A DNA stretch of 39,519 bases from Oscillospiraceae bacterium (lineage in GTDB: Bacteria > Bacillota > Clostridia > Oscillospirales > CAG-272). The stretch spans positions 175,791 to 215,309 of the forward strand of contig SVSS01000003.1 in the NCBI GenBank assembly GCA_015064185.1. The letters are read 5' to 3'. The position numbers and the translations under genes are program-made. The notes below the pieces were generated by a model that saw only the letters and a list, made by a program, of their open reading frames with translations, did not search any database and was not told the DNA's origin. Within the stretch, counting starts at the first letter, position 1, and every line of letters begins with the position of its first letter. Positions 6,871-17,126 of the stretch are shown one piece after another.

Positions 6871-8784
6871 ATGCAGCAAAACGATCTTGCGCCGTATTTG
6901 TTCCATCAGGGCACAAATTTTAAAGCGCATGACTATCTTGGTGTTCACAAGACCGAGGGCGGATATGTCTTCCGCGTTTGGGCGCCGCACGCCATTGCCG
7001 CTTTCGTGGTGGGAGATTTTAACGGCTGGGGGGAAAGTGACCCCATGGTGCGCGCAACCGGGGGTGGCGTTTTTGAGTGCACGGTGTCAACCGAACGGTT
7101 TGGGCGAGGCTGTCTTTATAAATTCAAAATGAAGACACCGCACGGCGACGTGTATAAGGCAGACCCATACGGCACCTGCGCCGGGCAATATCCCGAAACG
7201 GCTTCGATCTATTTTGACATTGACGGTTATCCTTGGCGCGATGACGGCTGGCTCCGCTACCGTCGGCGCGAGGCAAAAAAGCCGATCGTGAGCAGACCTC
7301 TCAATATTTACGAGGTGCACCTCGGCTCTTGGAAAAAGCACGCGGACGGCAGCTATTGCACGTATGAGGAGATCGCGCGCGAGCTTGTACCCTACGTCAA
7401 GCAAATGGGCTATACGCACGTAGAGCTTCTGCCTGTCATGGAGCACCCTTACGATGGCTCCTGGGGCTACCAGGTAACGGGATATTTTGCACCGACCTCG
7501 CGCTTTGGCACGCCGCATGATTTTATGGCGTTTGTGGATGCCATGCACGAGGCAGGCATTGGCGTGATCCTTGACTGGGTGCCCGCGCATTTCCCCAAGG
7601 ATGCTCAGGGGCTTTACGAGTTTGACGGTCAGCCGCTTTACGAGTATCAGGGCAGAGATCGCATGGAGCACCGCGGTTGGGGCACTCGTTGCTTTGACGT
7701 GGGGCGTGAGGAGGTGCAAAGCTTTCTCATTTCGAATGCGAGCTATTGGGCGGATAAATATCATATCGACGGCTTGCGCGTGGATGCAGTTGCCTCCATG
7801 CTCTACCTCGATTATGACCGCTTGCCCGACGAATGGGTGCCGAACGTGTACGGTGATAACCGCAACCTTGAGGCAATGGCGTTTTTCCGCAAGCTCAACG
7901 CCCACATGAGAGGTGCCTTTCCCGACGTTTTGATGATCGCCGAGGAATCCACGGCATGGGGCAACCTTACGAGCCTTGAAAACGGCGGTCTTGGATTTAC
8001 GCTGAAATGGAATATGGGGTGGATGAACGACACGCTCGCGTACGCGACCACAGACCCCATTTACCGCAAGTACAATCATGGCAATCTGACCTTTTCGCTC
8101 TCTTACGCGTTTGGGGAAAAATACGTGCTGCCTATTTCGCACGATGAGGTGGTGCACGGCAAAAAATCCTTCCTTGACCGCAATCCCGGCAGTTATGAGG
8201 AGAAGTTTGCGGGTGCGCGCGCGCATTTGGCATATATGATGACGCATCCCGGCAAAAAGCTGCTGTTTATGGGCAGTGAGTTTGGGCAGTTCCGTGAGTG
8301 GGACTATGAAAATGAGCTGGAATGGTTTTTGCTTGACTATCCCATGCATGCTAAATTCCAGCAGTACGTGGCAGCGCTCAATCACCTTTACCTGAAAACC
8401 CCTGCGCTCTTTGAGCAGGACGGCGGCTGGGAGGGCTTTCAGTGGATCGACCCCGACAACTGCGACCAGAGCGTGATCTCCTATCGCCGTATTGACAAGC
8501 ACGGCAGGGAGGTGGTTGTTTTGATCAACTTCACACCCGTTTTGCGTGATAATTTCCGCGTGGGTCTGCCGAGGCACGGTGTGTGGGAGGAGATCTTTAA
8601 CTCCGACAGTGCTTCCTTTGGCGGCACAAATTATTTAAATGAGGGAGAGCTTCGCACCGAGCAAGTGCCCATGCACGGGCATGCCCAATCGGTCAAGCTG
8701 GTGCTGCCGCCTCTTGGCGCGGTGATGCTGAGCTGCCGAAGAAGATTTCCCCAAAAAAGAATAACAAAAGAAAAGAAACAGTAA
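6871..8784 (+). CDS. glgB: 1,4-alpha-glucan branching enzyme
   Basis: GH13 transglycosylase that cuts alpha-1,4 chains and re-attaches them by alpha-1,6 bonds during glycogen synthesis. The 637-aa protein has a CBM48-type N-domain (about 25-115; FRVWAPHA, DFNGWG), a TIM barrel with nucleophile D305 (GLRVDA), acid/base E358 (MIAEES) and the HDEV element (D425), and a C-terminal beta domain. The N-terminal N1 extension of some enzymes is absent; the length is normal. I start at 6871, where GAGGTGA sits 5 nt upstream; an earlier in-frame ATG at 6835 would swallow that site. First gene of the glycogen operon, 71 nt ahead of glgC. Confidence 0.96.
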   Translation: MQQNDLAPYLFHQGTNFKAHDYLGVHKTEGGYVFRVWAPHAIAAFVVGDFNGWGESDPMVRATGGGVFECTVSTERFGRGCLYKFKMKTPHGDVYKADPYGTCAGQYPETASIYFDIDGYPWRDDGWLRYRRREAKKPIVSRPLNIYEVHLGSWKKHADGSYCTYEEIARELVPYVKQMGYTHVELLPVMEHPYDGSWGYQVTGYFAPTSRFGTPHDFMAFVDAMHEAGIGVILDWVPAHFPKDAQGLYEFDGQPLYEYQGRDRMEHRGWGTRCFDVGREEVQSFLISNASYWADKYHIDGLRVDAVASMLYLDYDRLPDEWVPNVYGDNRNLEAMAFFRKLNAHMRGAFPDVLMIAEESTAWGNLTSLENGGLGFTLKWNMGWMNDTLAYATTDPIYRKYNHGNLTFSLSYAFGEKYVLPISHDEVVHGKKSFLDRNPGSYEEKFAGARAHLAYMMTHPGKKLLFMGSEFGQFREWDYENELEWFLLDYPMHAKFQQYVAALNHLYLKTPALFEQDGGWEGFQWIDPDNCDQSVISYRRIDKHGREVVVLINFTPVLRDNFRVGLPRHGVWEEIFNSDSASFGGTNYLNEGELRTEQVPMHGHAQSVKLVLPPLGAVMLSCRRRFPQKRITKEKKQ

Positions 8785-8855
8785 AACGATCTCGCAAATC
8801 CCCCTTTTTGAACCCCCGCAACGATACGATCCAATAAAACCATGGAGGACATAGT

Positions 8856-10052
8856 ATGTTCAAGAAGAAAGAATGTGTGGCAATGCTGCTTGCCGGAGGG
8901 CAGGGCAGCCGACTTTACGCTTTGACCGATAAAACGGCAAAGCCTGCCGTTACGTTTGGCGGAAAATACCGTATTATCGATTTTCCTCTTTCCAACTGTA
9001 TCAACTCCGGGCTTGATACCGTGGGTGTGCTGACACAGTACCAGCCCCTTGTACTTAACGAATATATCGGCACGGGTCTGCCGTGGGATCTTGACCGCAA
9101 CTACGGCGGTGTAAAGATCCTTCCCCCCTACCAGGCAAAGGACGGCGCCGATTGGTACAGCGGCACGGCAAACGCCATTTACCAAAATATGCAATTTATT
9201 GAGCGCTACGATGCAGAGTATGTGCTGATCCTTTCGGGTGACCATATCTATCATATGGATTATTCCAAAATGATCGATTACCACAAGGAAACGGGCGCTG
9301 CGTGCACCATTGCCGTGCTTGACGTGCCGCTTTCTGAGGCGAGCCGCTTTGGTATTATGAGCACCTACGATGACGGTACGATCTATAAGTTTACCGAAAA
9401 GCCCAAAAATCCCGATAGCACCAAGGCATCCATGGGCATTTACGTGTTTACGCGTAAAAAGCTCTTTGACTATCTGATCGCAGATGCAAAGGATCCGAGC
9501 TCCGCAAACGATTTCGGTAAAAACATCATTCCCACCATGCTTGGCGCGGGTGAGAAGATGATGGCGTATTCCTTTGAGGGATACTGGAAGGACGTGGGAA
9601 CCATCGACTCGTTGTGGGAGGCGAATATGGATATCCTCGGCGAGGATCCTGTTTTGAAGCTGCACGACGGCAAGCATCGCGTGCTTTCGCGTCACGAAAA
9701 TGCACCGCCCCAATACGTAGGCCCCAACGCGGTCATCGAAAACGCATCGATCACCGAGGGCTGCGAGATCCTTGGCACGGTGAAAAACTCTGTGCTGGGC
9801 GAAAACGTGCGTGTTTTGGAGGGCGCTGTGGTGGAGGATGCTGTGATCATGGGTGACTGCATTATTCACGAGGGTGCGCATGTATCCTACGCGATCATTG
9901 ACCGTGAGGTGAAGATCTGCAAGGGCGCCGTTGTCGGCAAGCCGAGAGGTGAGGCAAAGGGTATAACCGTTATTGGCGAGGGCGTTGTTATTGAGGAAAA
10001 CGGTATCGCCAAGGACGGCGAGATCATTTCGGATAAGGGAGGTGCAATGTAA
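8856..10052 (+). CDS. glgC: Glucose-1-phosphate adenylyltransferase, catalytic subunit
   Basis: Makes ADP-glucose and PPi from ATP and glucose-1-phosphate, the committed step of bacterial glycogen synthesis. The 398-aa protein carries the nucleotidyl loop [10 protein letters not shown] near the N-terminus, [13 protein letters not shown], the [10 protein letters not shown] active-site segment, GYWKDVGT, and a C-terminal left-handed beta helix. GGAGG lies 9 nt before the ATG. Its TAA overlaps the glgD ATG (TAATG), a sign of coupled translation and stoichiometric production of a GlgC/GlgD complex. Confidence 0.96.
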   Translation: MFKKKECVAMLLAGGQGSRLYALTDKTAKPAVTFGGKYRIIDFPLSNCINSGLDTVGVLTQYQPLVLNEYIGTGLPWDLDRNYGGVKILPPYQAKDGADWYSGTANAIYQNMQFIERYDAEYVLILSGDHIYHMDYSKMIDYHKETGAACTIAVLDVPLSEASRFGIMSTYDDGTIYKFTEKPKNPDSTKASMGIYVFTRKKLFDYLIADAKDPSSANDFGKNIIPTMLGAGEKMMAYSFEGYWKDVGTIDSLWEANMDILGEDPVLKLHDGKHRVLSRHENAPPQYVGPNAVIENASITEGCEILGTVKNSVLGENVRVLEGAVVEDAVIMGDCIIHEGAHVSYAIIDREVKICKGAVVGKPRGEAKGITVIGEGVVIEENGIAKDGEIISDKGGAM

Positions 10053-11185
10053 TGACCGCAGCAGGCATTATTTTCTCTAACATTCACGATGCAACCGTGC
10101 CCGAGCTTACGAGCCGCCGCACCATGGCAAGTATCCCCTTTGGTGGCAGATACCGCCTGATTGATTTTGCACTTTCCAACATGGTAAATTCGGGTATCTC
10201 CAAGGTGGGTCTTATTACGCACTATAACTATCAGTCCCTGCTTGACCATGTCGGCAACGGTAAGGACTGGGATCTTGCGCGCCGCACGGGCGGCATTAAG
10301 ATCCTGCCCCCCTTTATCACGGCGTATGACAATGCTACGGCAGGACGCTTGTATTCTACCCGACTTGAAGCGCTTATGGGCGTGATGAACTTTATCGACC
10401 GTTGCACCGAGGACGTGCTGGTGCTTTCCGACTGTGACGTGATCTGCAATGTGGATATTGCTTCGGCAATGAAGCTGCATGAAAAGCGCGGCGCTGATTT
10501 TACGCTGATCACCACCACTGTGGATACCGCGTTCCAATCGCTTGACAGCCATGCAGAGCTGCCTGTGGTAGATGAGGCGGGTCGCGTGATCGATATGGCG
10601 GAATATAACGGCGAGCAGGGCAAGGTAAAGGTTTGTGCTGATATCTGGCTTGCCAACCGTACGTATTTGAAGCGTGTGGTATCTGAGGCTGTGGCGCACG
10701 GATACAAGAGCTTTTACAAGGACGTGATCATGCGCAATCTTGCCAAGGATAAGATCTATGCGCATGAGTATGACGGCTTTTTCGCGCGTATCAATTCGCT
10801 TGAAAGCTATTTCCGCTGCTCAATGCGCTTGCTTGACCCCGTAAATCGCGTGAACCTCTTTTACCGCCGCAACCAGCCCATCTTTACCAAGGTGCGTAAC
10901 TCTGTGCCCACGCGCTATACGGGGGACGCAAAGGTAAGCGGCTCTATGATCGCAGACGGGTGCGTGATTGAGGGCACGGTTGAAAACTCTATCCTTTTCC
11001 GCGGTGTGAAGGTCGGCAAGGGAACGGTCGTTAAGAACTCTATTCTGATGCAGGATACCGTAACGGGCGAAAATGTGCGCCTGTCCTCGGTCATTACCGA
11101 TAAAAATGTTGTGATCCGCGACGGCCGTGAGCTTTGCGGCTGCGAGAGCATGCCGTTTTACATCGGCAAGGGCGTTATGGTATAA
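10052..11185 (+). CDS. glgD: GlgD, regulatory subunit of ADP-glucose pyrophosphorylase
   Basis: Paralogue of GlgC found with it in Firmicutes; in studied cases GlgD alone has little activity and boosts GlgC in a heterotetramer. The 377-aa protein keeps the fold (IPFGGRYRLIDFALSN, SDCDVICNVDI) but lacks the GGxGxRL nucleotide loop, reading AAGIIFSNIHDA instead, and the DHIY segment is changed to DCDV. The C-terminal beta helix is present. It starts on the last base of the glgC stop codon. A 134-nt spacer with a large hairpin separates it from glgA. Confidence 0.93.
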   Translation: MTAAGIIFSNIHDATVPELTSRRTMASIPFGGRYRLIDFALSNMVNSGISKVGLITHYNYQSLLDHVGNGKDWDLARRTGGIKILPPFITAYDNATAGRLYSTRLEALMGVMNFIDRCTEDVLVLSDCDVICNVDIASAMKLHEKRGADFTLITTTVDTAFQSLDSHAELPVVDEAGRVIDMAEYNGEQGKVKVCADIWLANRTYLKRVVSEAVAHGYKSFYKDVIMRNLAKDKIYAHEYDGFFARINSLESYFRCSMRLLDPVNRVNLFYRRNQPIFTKVRNSVPTRYTGDAKVSGSMIADGCVIEGTVENSILFRGVKVGKGTVVKNSILMQDTVTGENVRLSSVITDKNVVIRDGRELCGCESMPFYIGKGVMV

Positions 11186-11230
11186 TCCAAGGCGCTTGCC
11201 GCACGGCAAAAACCTTTTCGCAACATAAAA

Positions 11231-11281
11231 GCGGGATGCTGCAATGGCGCGCGATCCGTTCGCCCTTTGACAGCATCCCGC
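11231..11281. other. Intercistronic hairpin between glgD and glgA
   Basis: GCGGGATGCTG (11231-11241) is perfectly inverted at 11271-11281, and an inner GGCG/CGCC pair can extend the structure. No T run follows, so it is unlikely to terminate transcription. More likely it is an mRNA processing or stability element within the glycogen transcript. A smaller stem (TTGCCG/CGGCAA near 11193) precedes it. Confidence 0.55.
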
Positions 11282-11319
11282 AAGACAGTAAAAACAGACA
11301 AGTTATATTAGGAGAAACC

Positions 11320-12756
11320 ATGAAAAAGATTTTATTTGTAGGCGCTGAGGCAATGCCTTTTGCAGCAACGGGCGGCCTTGGTGACGTGCTGGGCTCGCTT
11401 CCCGCGGCCCTTTCAAAGGAGGGCGCCGATGTGCGTGTGATCCTGCCTCTTTACGGTCAGGTAAAGGAGGAATGGCGCGCAAAAATGAAGACTGAGGCGG
11501 TCTTTACCGTTCGGCTTGCTTGGCGCGAGCTGTATTGCGGCATCAAATCCCTCAAAAAAGACGGCGTGATCTATTATTTTGTAGATAATGAGTATTACTT
11601 CAAGCGCGATACGCTTTACGGCAGCTTTGATGACGGTGAGCGCTTTGCATATTTCTCAATGGCGGTGATGGAAGCGATCGAGAAACTTGATTTTTACCCC
11701 GACGTGCTGCACGCACATGATTGGCAGGCGGCACTTTCGGTAGTATATCTTAAGTGCCTGTATCAAAGTAAGGCGGGCTACGGGGATATTCGCTCGGTAT
11801 TTACCATTCACAATATCGAGTATCAGGGTCAGTATAATTTCGGCATTCTTGGTGACGTGTTTGGGCTTGACGTGGCGCAGTATGAGCTGATGGATTTCGG
11901 CGGCTGCATCAATTTGATGAAGGCGGCGATCGTTGCGGCTGATACCGTAAGCACGGTCAGCCCGCGCTATGCAGAGGAGATCTGCACCCCTGCCTATGGC
12001 AAGGGGCTTGACGGTATTTTGCGCGAAAACCGCTACAAGCTGTGTGGCATTTTAAACGGCATTGACTACCGCTACTATAATCCTGCAAAGGACCCCGCTA
12101 TTCCTGTAAATTACAGCTGGCGCGCACGTGAGAAAAAGCCCGAAAATAAGCTTGCGCTGCAATCAGCGCTTGACCTGCCCATGCGCCGTGACGTGCCGCT
12201 TCTTGCGGTCATCACACGCTTGGTCGCACATAAGGGTGTTGATATCATGACCGAGATCCTCAGTAAGCTTACCGGGGAGAGCGACATACAATTGGTCGTG
12301 CTAGGCTGCGGGGATGAGCGCTTTGAGCATTATTTCACTGAGCTTGCACGGTGCTTCCCCGACAAGGTACGCGTACTTCTGAAATATGACCGTGATCTTG
12401 CCAAGCAGATCTACGCTGCTTGCGATATCTTCCTTATGCCCTCGAAATCCGAGCCCTGCGGCCTTGCACAGATGATCGCTTCGCGCTACGGTGCAATTCC
12501 CGTGGTGCGCGAAACAGGCGGCCTTTACGATTCGATCAAGGGATATTGGGAAGAGGGCAAGCGCATCCACGGCAACGGCTTTACGTTTGCAGGCTACAGC
12601 GGTGCAGAGCTTTACGAGCGCACGCATGCTGCCATTGCCCTTTGGCGCAATGAGGCAAAGCGCGACCGCTTGATGAGCAAGATCATGCGCACAAACTTTT
12701 CGTGGGCAGCTGCCGCACGTGACTACCTTGCGATGTACGATCAATTTAACGCATAA
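11320..12756 (+). CDS. glgA: Glycogen synthase (ADP-glucose), GT5
   Basis: Transfers glucose from ADP-glucose to the non-reducing end of alpha-1,4-glucan. The 478-aa protein has the N-terminal MKKILFVGAEAMPFAATGGL (the KxGGL element appears as ATGGL), HAHDW, the central SPRYAEEI segment and the C-terminal SKSEPCGLAQMIA with ETGGLYDSI. I start at 11320, where AGGAG lies 6 nt upstream; a longer frame from 11134 would overlap glgD and has no homology. Third synthetic activity of the operon after GlgC/GlgD; 18 nt ahead of glgP. Confidence 0.95.
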   Translation: MKKILFVGAEAMPFAATGGLGDVLGSLPAALSKEGADVRVILPLYGQVKEEWRAKMKTEAVFTVRLAWRELYCGIKSLKKDGVIYYFVDNEYYFKRDTLYGSFDDGERFAYFSMAVMEAIEKLDFYPDVLHAHDWQAALSVVYLKCLYQSKAGYGDIRSVFTIHNIEYQGQYNFGILGDVFGLDVAQYELMDFGGCINLMKAAIVAADTVSTVSPRYAEEICTPAYGKGLDGILRENRYKLCGILNGIDYRYYNPAKDPAIPVNYSWRAREKKPENKLALQSALDLPMRRDVPLLAVITRLVAHKGVDIMTEILSKLTGESDIQLVVLGCGDERFEHYFTELARCFPDKVRVLLKYDRDLAKQIYAACDIFLMPSKSEPCGLAQMIASRYGAIPVVRETGGLYDSIKGYWEEGKRIHGNGFTFAGYSGAELYERTHAAIALWRNEAKRDRLMSKIMRTNFSWAAAARDYLAMYDQFNA

Positions 12757-12774
12757 TCCGGAGGAACCCCTAAC

Positions 12775-15210
12775 ATGAACTATACCCCTAACGCAAAAGA
12801 AGTAAAAAAGAATATTGAAGAAAAGCTTTCCCGCCATTTTGGCGTCAGCGCAAAGGAAGCGACCAAGGAGCAGCTCTACAAGGCAGCTGCACTTACCGTA
12901 AAGGATGTTTTGGTAGAGAAGCGTAATCAGTTTAAGGACAAGGTCAACGAAGCGGGCGCGAAGCGCGTGTACTATATGTGCATGGAGTTTCTGCTTGGCA
13001 GATCTCTTAAGACCAACCTTTGCAATCTCGGCCTGCAGGAAAACTACCGCAAGGCACTAAAGACCCTTGGCATGGATCTTGACGAGCTCTATGAATGCGA
13101 GCCCGATGCAGGTCTTGGCAACGGCGGTCTTGGCCGTCTTGCCGCTTGCTTTATGGATTCGCTTTCCTCTCTCGATTACCCTGCAACCGGCTTTTCGCTC
13201 TGCTACGAGTACGGTCTTTTTAAGCAAATGATCGTGGACGGTATGCAGATCGAGCTGCCTGACGCATGGTTGCCCGGCGGTGAGGTTTGGCTTTCGCCCC
13301 GTGCCGACCGCGTGTACAAGGTGCATTTCGGCGGACACGTGAAGGAAGAGTGGAAGGAAGGAAGGCTGGAGATCAGCTATGAGGGGGGCGAGGAGTATGA
13401 GGCCGTTCCCTATGATATGATGATCTCGGGTGCTGACAGCGATGCCGTATCCCAGCTTCGCCTGTGGAAGGCGCGCCCTGTAAGCAGCTTTAATATGGGC
13501 CTTTTCTCGCAGGGACAGTATACCCTTGCCATGGAGCAGACCAACAATGCGGATATCATTACCAAGGTGCTGTATCCTGCCGATAATCATACCGAGGGCA
13601 AGCTTTTGCGTCTTACCCAGCAGTATTTCTTGGTTTCCGCATCCTGCCAGAGCATCATTCGCGATCATATGGCGGTTTACGGAAATCTTGACAATCTCCC
13701 CGAAAAGGCATCGATCCATATCAACGACACCCACCCCGCACTCTGCGTGCCCGAATTGATGCGTATTCTCATTGATGAGTATTGCTTCTCCTGGGATAAG
13801 GCATGGGATATTGTGACGAGAACCGTATCCTACACCAACCACACTGTTATGCCCGAGGCGCTTGAAACCTGGAACGAGGATCTGTTTGCTCTCAAGCTGC
13901 CCCGTATTCATATGATCGTAAAGGAGATCAATGAGCGCTTTTGCCATGAGGCTTGGGAATTTTTCCCCGGCAACTGGAATCGCATTTCCGCACTCAGCGT
14001 GATCGCCTACGGTCAGGTGCGTATGGCAAATCTCTCGGTCATTGGCTCACACAAGATCAACGGTGTATCAAAGCTTCACTCTGATATTTTGGTGGACACC
14101 GTGTTTAAGGATTTCTACCGCATGTACCCCGATCGCTTTACCAATGTAACAAACGGTATCGCGCATCGCCGCTGGCTTGTTTACTCCAATCCCGAGCTGG
14201 CAGGACTGCTTGACGAGTGTATCGGCCAGGGTTATCGCCATGAGCCGGAGCGTCTTGCCGATTTCCTCAAATACAGTGATGACGCCGCCGTTCTTGAAAG
14301 GCTTGCCGCCATCAAGCACAACAACAAGGTGCGTTTTGCGAAGCATTTGCAGAAAAAGACGGGTATCGTGCTTGACACCAACTCGATCTTCGACGTGCAG
14401 ATCAAGCGCTTGCATGAGTATAAGCGTCAGCTTCTCAATGCGCTGAACATCATTGGCCTTTACTTGGATCTCAAGGAAAATCCCAATTTGGATATACAGC
14501 CGCAAACCTTTATTTTCGGTGCTAAGGCGGCGCCCGGTTATGCTATGGCAAAGCGCATCATCAAGCTGCTTTGCATGCTGCAAAAGGATATTGAGCAGCA
14601 CCCTGCGATCGCCGCTAAGCTGCGTGTAGTCTTCCTTGAGGATTACAACGTCAGCACGGCTGAAGCACTTATCCCCTCTGCCGAGATCAGTGAGCAGATC
14701 TCGATGGCAGGCAAGGAGGCAAGCGGCACGGGCTGCATGAAGCTGATGATCAACGGTGCGCTTACCATTGGCACGCTTGACGGCGCAAACGTGGAGATGC
14801 AAGCGGCAACCGGACCCGAAAACATGTTTATCTTCGGTCTTACTGCTGCTGAGGTCAGCGAGCTTTGGAACATGGGCTACAATTCCGCGCTCTACTATGC
14901 GCAAAACGAGCGCCTTGCACGCATTGTTAACTATCTTAACGTTGGCTTTGCGGGTGAAAACTTCTCGGATATTGCAACCTACCTGCTGGCAGGTCCCGGT
15001 GTTGCAGATCCCTATCTCTGCCTTGCCGATTTCGAGTCTTACCGTCAAGCACACGTTGCCGCACTCGGTGCTTATGCCGACAAGATGCGTTGGAACCGCA
15101 TGTCGCTGGCAAACATTGCGGGCGCAGGCTTCTTTGCCGCTGACCGCAGCATCAACGATTACGCAAGAGATATCTGGAATCTCAAGCGTTTGCCCGGTGA
15201 GAAACAATAA
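12775..15210 (+). CDS. glgP: Glycogen/alpha-glucan phosphorylase, GT35
   Basis: PLP-dependent phosphorylase releasing glucose-1-phosphate from alpha-1,4-glucans. The 811-aa protein has the family hallmarks GLGNGGLGRLAACFMDS near residue 115, HINDTHPAL, the IKRLHEYKRQLLN element and the PLP lysine K656 in EASGTGCMKLMINGA. The length is typical of bacterial GlgP. GGAGG lies 10 nt before the ATG. The TAA overlaps the start of the next gene (ATAATG), so degradation enzymes are made as a coupled pair. Confidence 0.96.
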   Translation: MNYTPNAKEVKKNIEEKLSRHFGVSAKEATKEQLYKAAALTVKDVLVEKRNQFKDKVNEAGAKRVYYMCMEFLLGRSLKTNLCNLGLQENYRKALKTLGMDLDELYECEPDAGLGNGGLGRLAACFMDSLSSLDYPATGFSLCYEYGLFKQMIVDGMQIELPDAWLPGGEVWLSPRADRVYKVHFGGHVKEEWKEGRLEISYEGGEEYEAVPYDMMISGADSDAVSQLRLWKARPVSSFNMGLFSQGQYTLAMEQTNNADIITKVLYPADNHTEGKLLRLTQQYFLVSASCQSIIRDHMAVYGNLDNLPEKASIHINDTHPALCVPELMRILIDEYCFSWDKAWDIVTRTVSYTNHTVMPEALETWNEDLFALKLPRIHMIVKEINERFCHEAWEFFPGNWNRISALSVIAYGQVRMANLSVIGSHKINGVSKLHSDILVDTVFKDFYRMYPDRFTNVTNGIAHRRWLVYSNPELAGLLDECIGQGYRHEPERLADFLKYSDDAAVLERLAAIKHNNKVRFAKHLQKKTGIVLDTNSIFDVQIKRLHEYKRQLLNALNIIGLYLDLKENPNLDIQPQTFIFGAKAAPGYAMAKRIIKLLCMLQKDIEQHPAIAAKLRVVFLEDYNVSTAEALIPSAEISEQISMAGKEASGTGCMKLMINGALTIGTLDGANVEMQAATGPENMFIFGLTAAEVSELWNMGYNSALYYAQNERLARIVNYLNVGFAGENFSDIATYLLAGPGVADPYLCLADFESYRQAHVAALGAYADKMRWNRMSLANIAGAGFFAADRSINDYARDIWNLKRLPGEKQ

Positions 15211-17126
15211 TGCTAGCAAAAAAACAGCTTGAATTTACCCTGCCGCAGCTGAAAAAGCAGGTTGGCGGCAGGGACGTGAGCGCGCGCGGTGCCTTTTTCT
15301 GCCGTGATACCTTGGTATTCACGGCACAGGTACCGCGCACCATGGGCGCGGCGTGCGTGGTGCTGCGTATTGCGCCCGACGGCGGCAAGGATACCGATCA
15401 TCCGTTTGCCTTTGTCAGCACAAAGGGTGGGATCGATACCTACCGCCTGTCATTATCCCTTACCGAGCTTACCTCGCCCCGCACGCACGGGCTTTTTTAC
15501 TATGAGATGCTTTTTCTGCGTGGGGCGGATACGCTCTTTACCGATGCTAAGGGAGATAACGTAACCTATACGCTTTCAACAGAGAGTGGGGGACGATTTC
15601 GACTTTTGGTATCGGAAAACGAGTACACCACACCTGCGTGGTTCCGCGGAAAAACCATGTATCATATCTTTGTGGATCGCTTTGCGCCCGGTGGGGGCGA
15701 GCGCCCCTCGGATGCGGTATACCATGAGGGGTGGCACGAGGAGATCGAGCAGTTTGGCGCGTACTCCGGCGCACCTGTTGCCAATAACGAATTTTTTGGC
15801 GGCACGCTATGGGGTGTGATCGACAAGCTTGATCATCTTGCCGCGCTTGGTGTTGGCGTCATTTACCTGTCGCCTATCTTTAAATCGGTATCAAACCACA
15901 AATACGATACGGGTGACTATGAAACGGTAGACCCGCAGTTTGGCGGCAGAGGGGCCCTTGATGCCTTGATCGCCGCGGCAAAAGAGCGCGGCATGGGTGT
16001 GATGCTTGACGGTGTGTTCAATCACACGGGCGACAACAGCCGTTACTTTGACCGATACAGCACCTACGGCGGCAACGGGGCATATCATTCAAAGCAATCC
16101 CCCTATTACGATTGGTTTTACTTCAAAAAGTATCCCGATAAATACGAGTGCTGGTGGGATATTCCGATCCTACCAAAGCTCAACCTTTCAAGCCCTGCCG
16201 TGCACGAATACCTTGTGGGCGAGGGCGGCATCATCGATACCTATACCAAGGCAGGGGTGCTGGGTTGGCGCCTTGACGTTGCCGACGAGCTGCCAAATGC
16301 CTTTCTCGATGACCTGCGCCTGCGCGTGAAAAACGCCACAAACGGTGAGGGTGTGGTGCTGGGTGAAGTGTGGGAGAACGCCGCAGATAAGATCGCCTAC
16401 GGCAAGCGCCGCCGTTATTTTGAGGGTAGGCAGCTTGACAGTGTGATGAATTATCCCTTGCGCCGTGGTATTATCGCGTTTGTGCGCGATGGAAATGCCA
16501 CAGCACTTGCCGACGTTTTGCGTGAGCTTTGGGGCTCCTATCCCGAGGCGGTCTGCCATAGCCTGATGAATATTCTTTCAACGCACGATACCGAGCGTAT
16601 TCTTACTACGCTTGGCGGCGAGCGGGATGACGGGCGCTTTACCAATGCCCAGCTGCGCGAGATGCGCATGACCCCTGCCGAGCGAGCTGTTGCCGTATCA
16701 CGCTTGCGGATCGCTGCGGCATTGCAATATACCGTGTTTGGCGTGCCCTCGCTTTTCTACGGCGATGAGGCAGGGCTTGAGGGATATCATGACCCGTTCT
16801 GCCGCCGTCCCTATCCTTGGGGGCGTGAGGATCAGTCGCTGCTGCGTTATTATAAAAAGCTTGGCAGGATCAGGCGCGAGAACCCTGTTTTTGGCGATGG
16901 GGAATTTGAAATTGTTGCAGAATCTGCGCACGCGATCGCATTTTCGCGTAAAAATGAAAAAGGTCATATCATTGTAGGGGCAAATTGCGGCACGGAGCCA
17001 TTTTCTCTGTGCTTGCCAAGTGCCGCAGTCGACCTGCTTTCGGGCAAGAGATACGCACGCCGTGTCACGGTTGGTGCGGGAGAAGTTTACATTTGGAGGA
17101 TGAAAAATGCTTCGTCGCATCATTGA
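15210..17126 (+). CDS. GH13 alpha-amylase/neopullulanase-family glycosidase
   Basis: Intracellular (no signal peptide) GH13 hydrolase. The 638-aa protein has an N-terminal beta-sandwich of about 140 residues resembling the CBM34/N-domain of neopullulanases and cyclomaltodextrinases, then a barrel with MYHIFVDRF, DGVFNHTGD, nucleophile D356 (WRLDVADE), acid/base E386 (LGEVWE) and D460 (STHDTE). The C-terminal beta domain ends at 17126. It probably trims branched limit dextrins or imported maltodextrins. It starts on the last base of the glgP stop, and its last 20 nt overlap the next gene. Exact specificity (neopullulanase, cyclomaltodextrinase or maltogenic amylase) cannot be told from sequence alone. 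Confidence 0.9.
   Translation: MLAKKQLEFTLPQLKKQVGGRDVSARGAFFCRDTLVFTAQVPRTMGAACVVLRIAPDGGKDTDHPFAFVSTKGGIDTYRLSLSLTELTSPRTHGLFYYEMLFLRGADTLFTDAKGDNVTYTLSTESGGRFRLLVSENEYTTPAWFRGKTMYHIFVDRFAPGGGERPSDAVYHEGWHEEIEQFGAYSGAPVANNEFFGGTLWGVIDKLDHLAALGVGVIYLSPIFKSVSNHKYDTGDYETVDPQFGGRGALDALIAAAKERGMGVMLDGVFNHTGDNSRYFDRYSTYGGNGAYHSKQSPYYDWFYFKKYPDKYECWWDIPILPKLNLSSPAVHEYLVGEGGIIDTYTKAGVLGWRLDVADELPNAFLDDLRLRVKNATNGEGVVLGEVWENAADKIAYGKRRRYFEGRQLDSVMNYPLRRGIIAFVRDGNATALADVLRELWGSYPEAVCHSLMNILSTHDTERILTTLGGERDDGRFTNAQLREMRMTPAERAVAVSRLRIAAALQYTVFGVPSLFYGDEAGLEGYHDPFCRRPYPWGREDQSLLRYYKKLGRIRRENPVFGDGEFEIVAESAHAIAFSRKNEKGHIIVGANCGTEPFSLCLPSAAVDLLSGKRYARRVTVGAGEVYIWRMKNASSHH

Noticed and set aside
7087-8577. 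Long open frame antisense to glgB (496 codons)
   Set aside because: It lies wholly opposite a gene with complete GH13 motifs, has no recognisable motif and no ribosome binding site. It is a by-product of the GC-rich codon pattern. The same holds for the long antisense frames at 8631-9881, 14068-15219 and 34219-35709.
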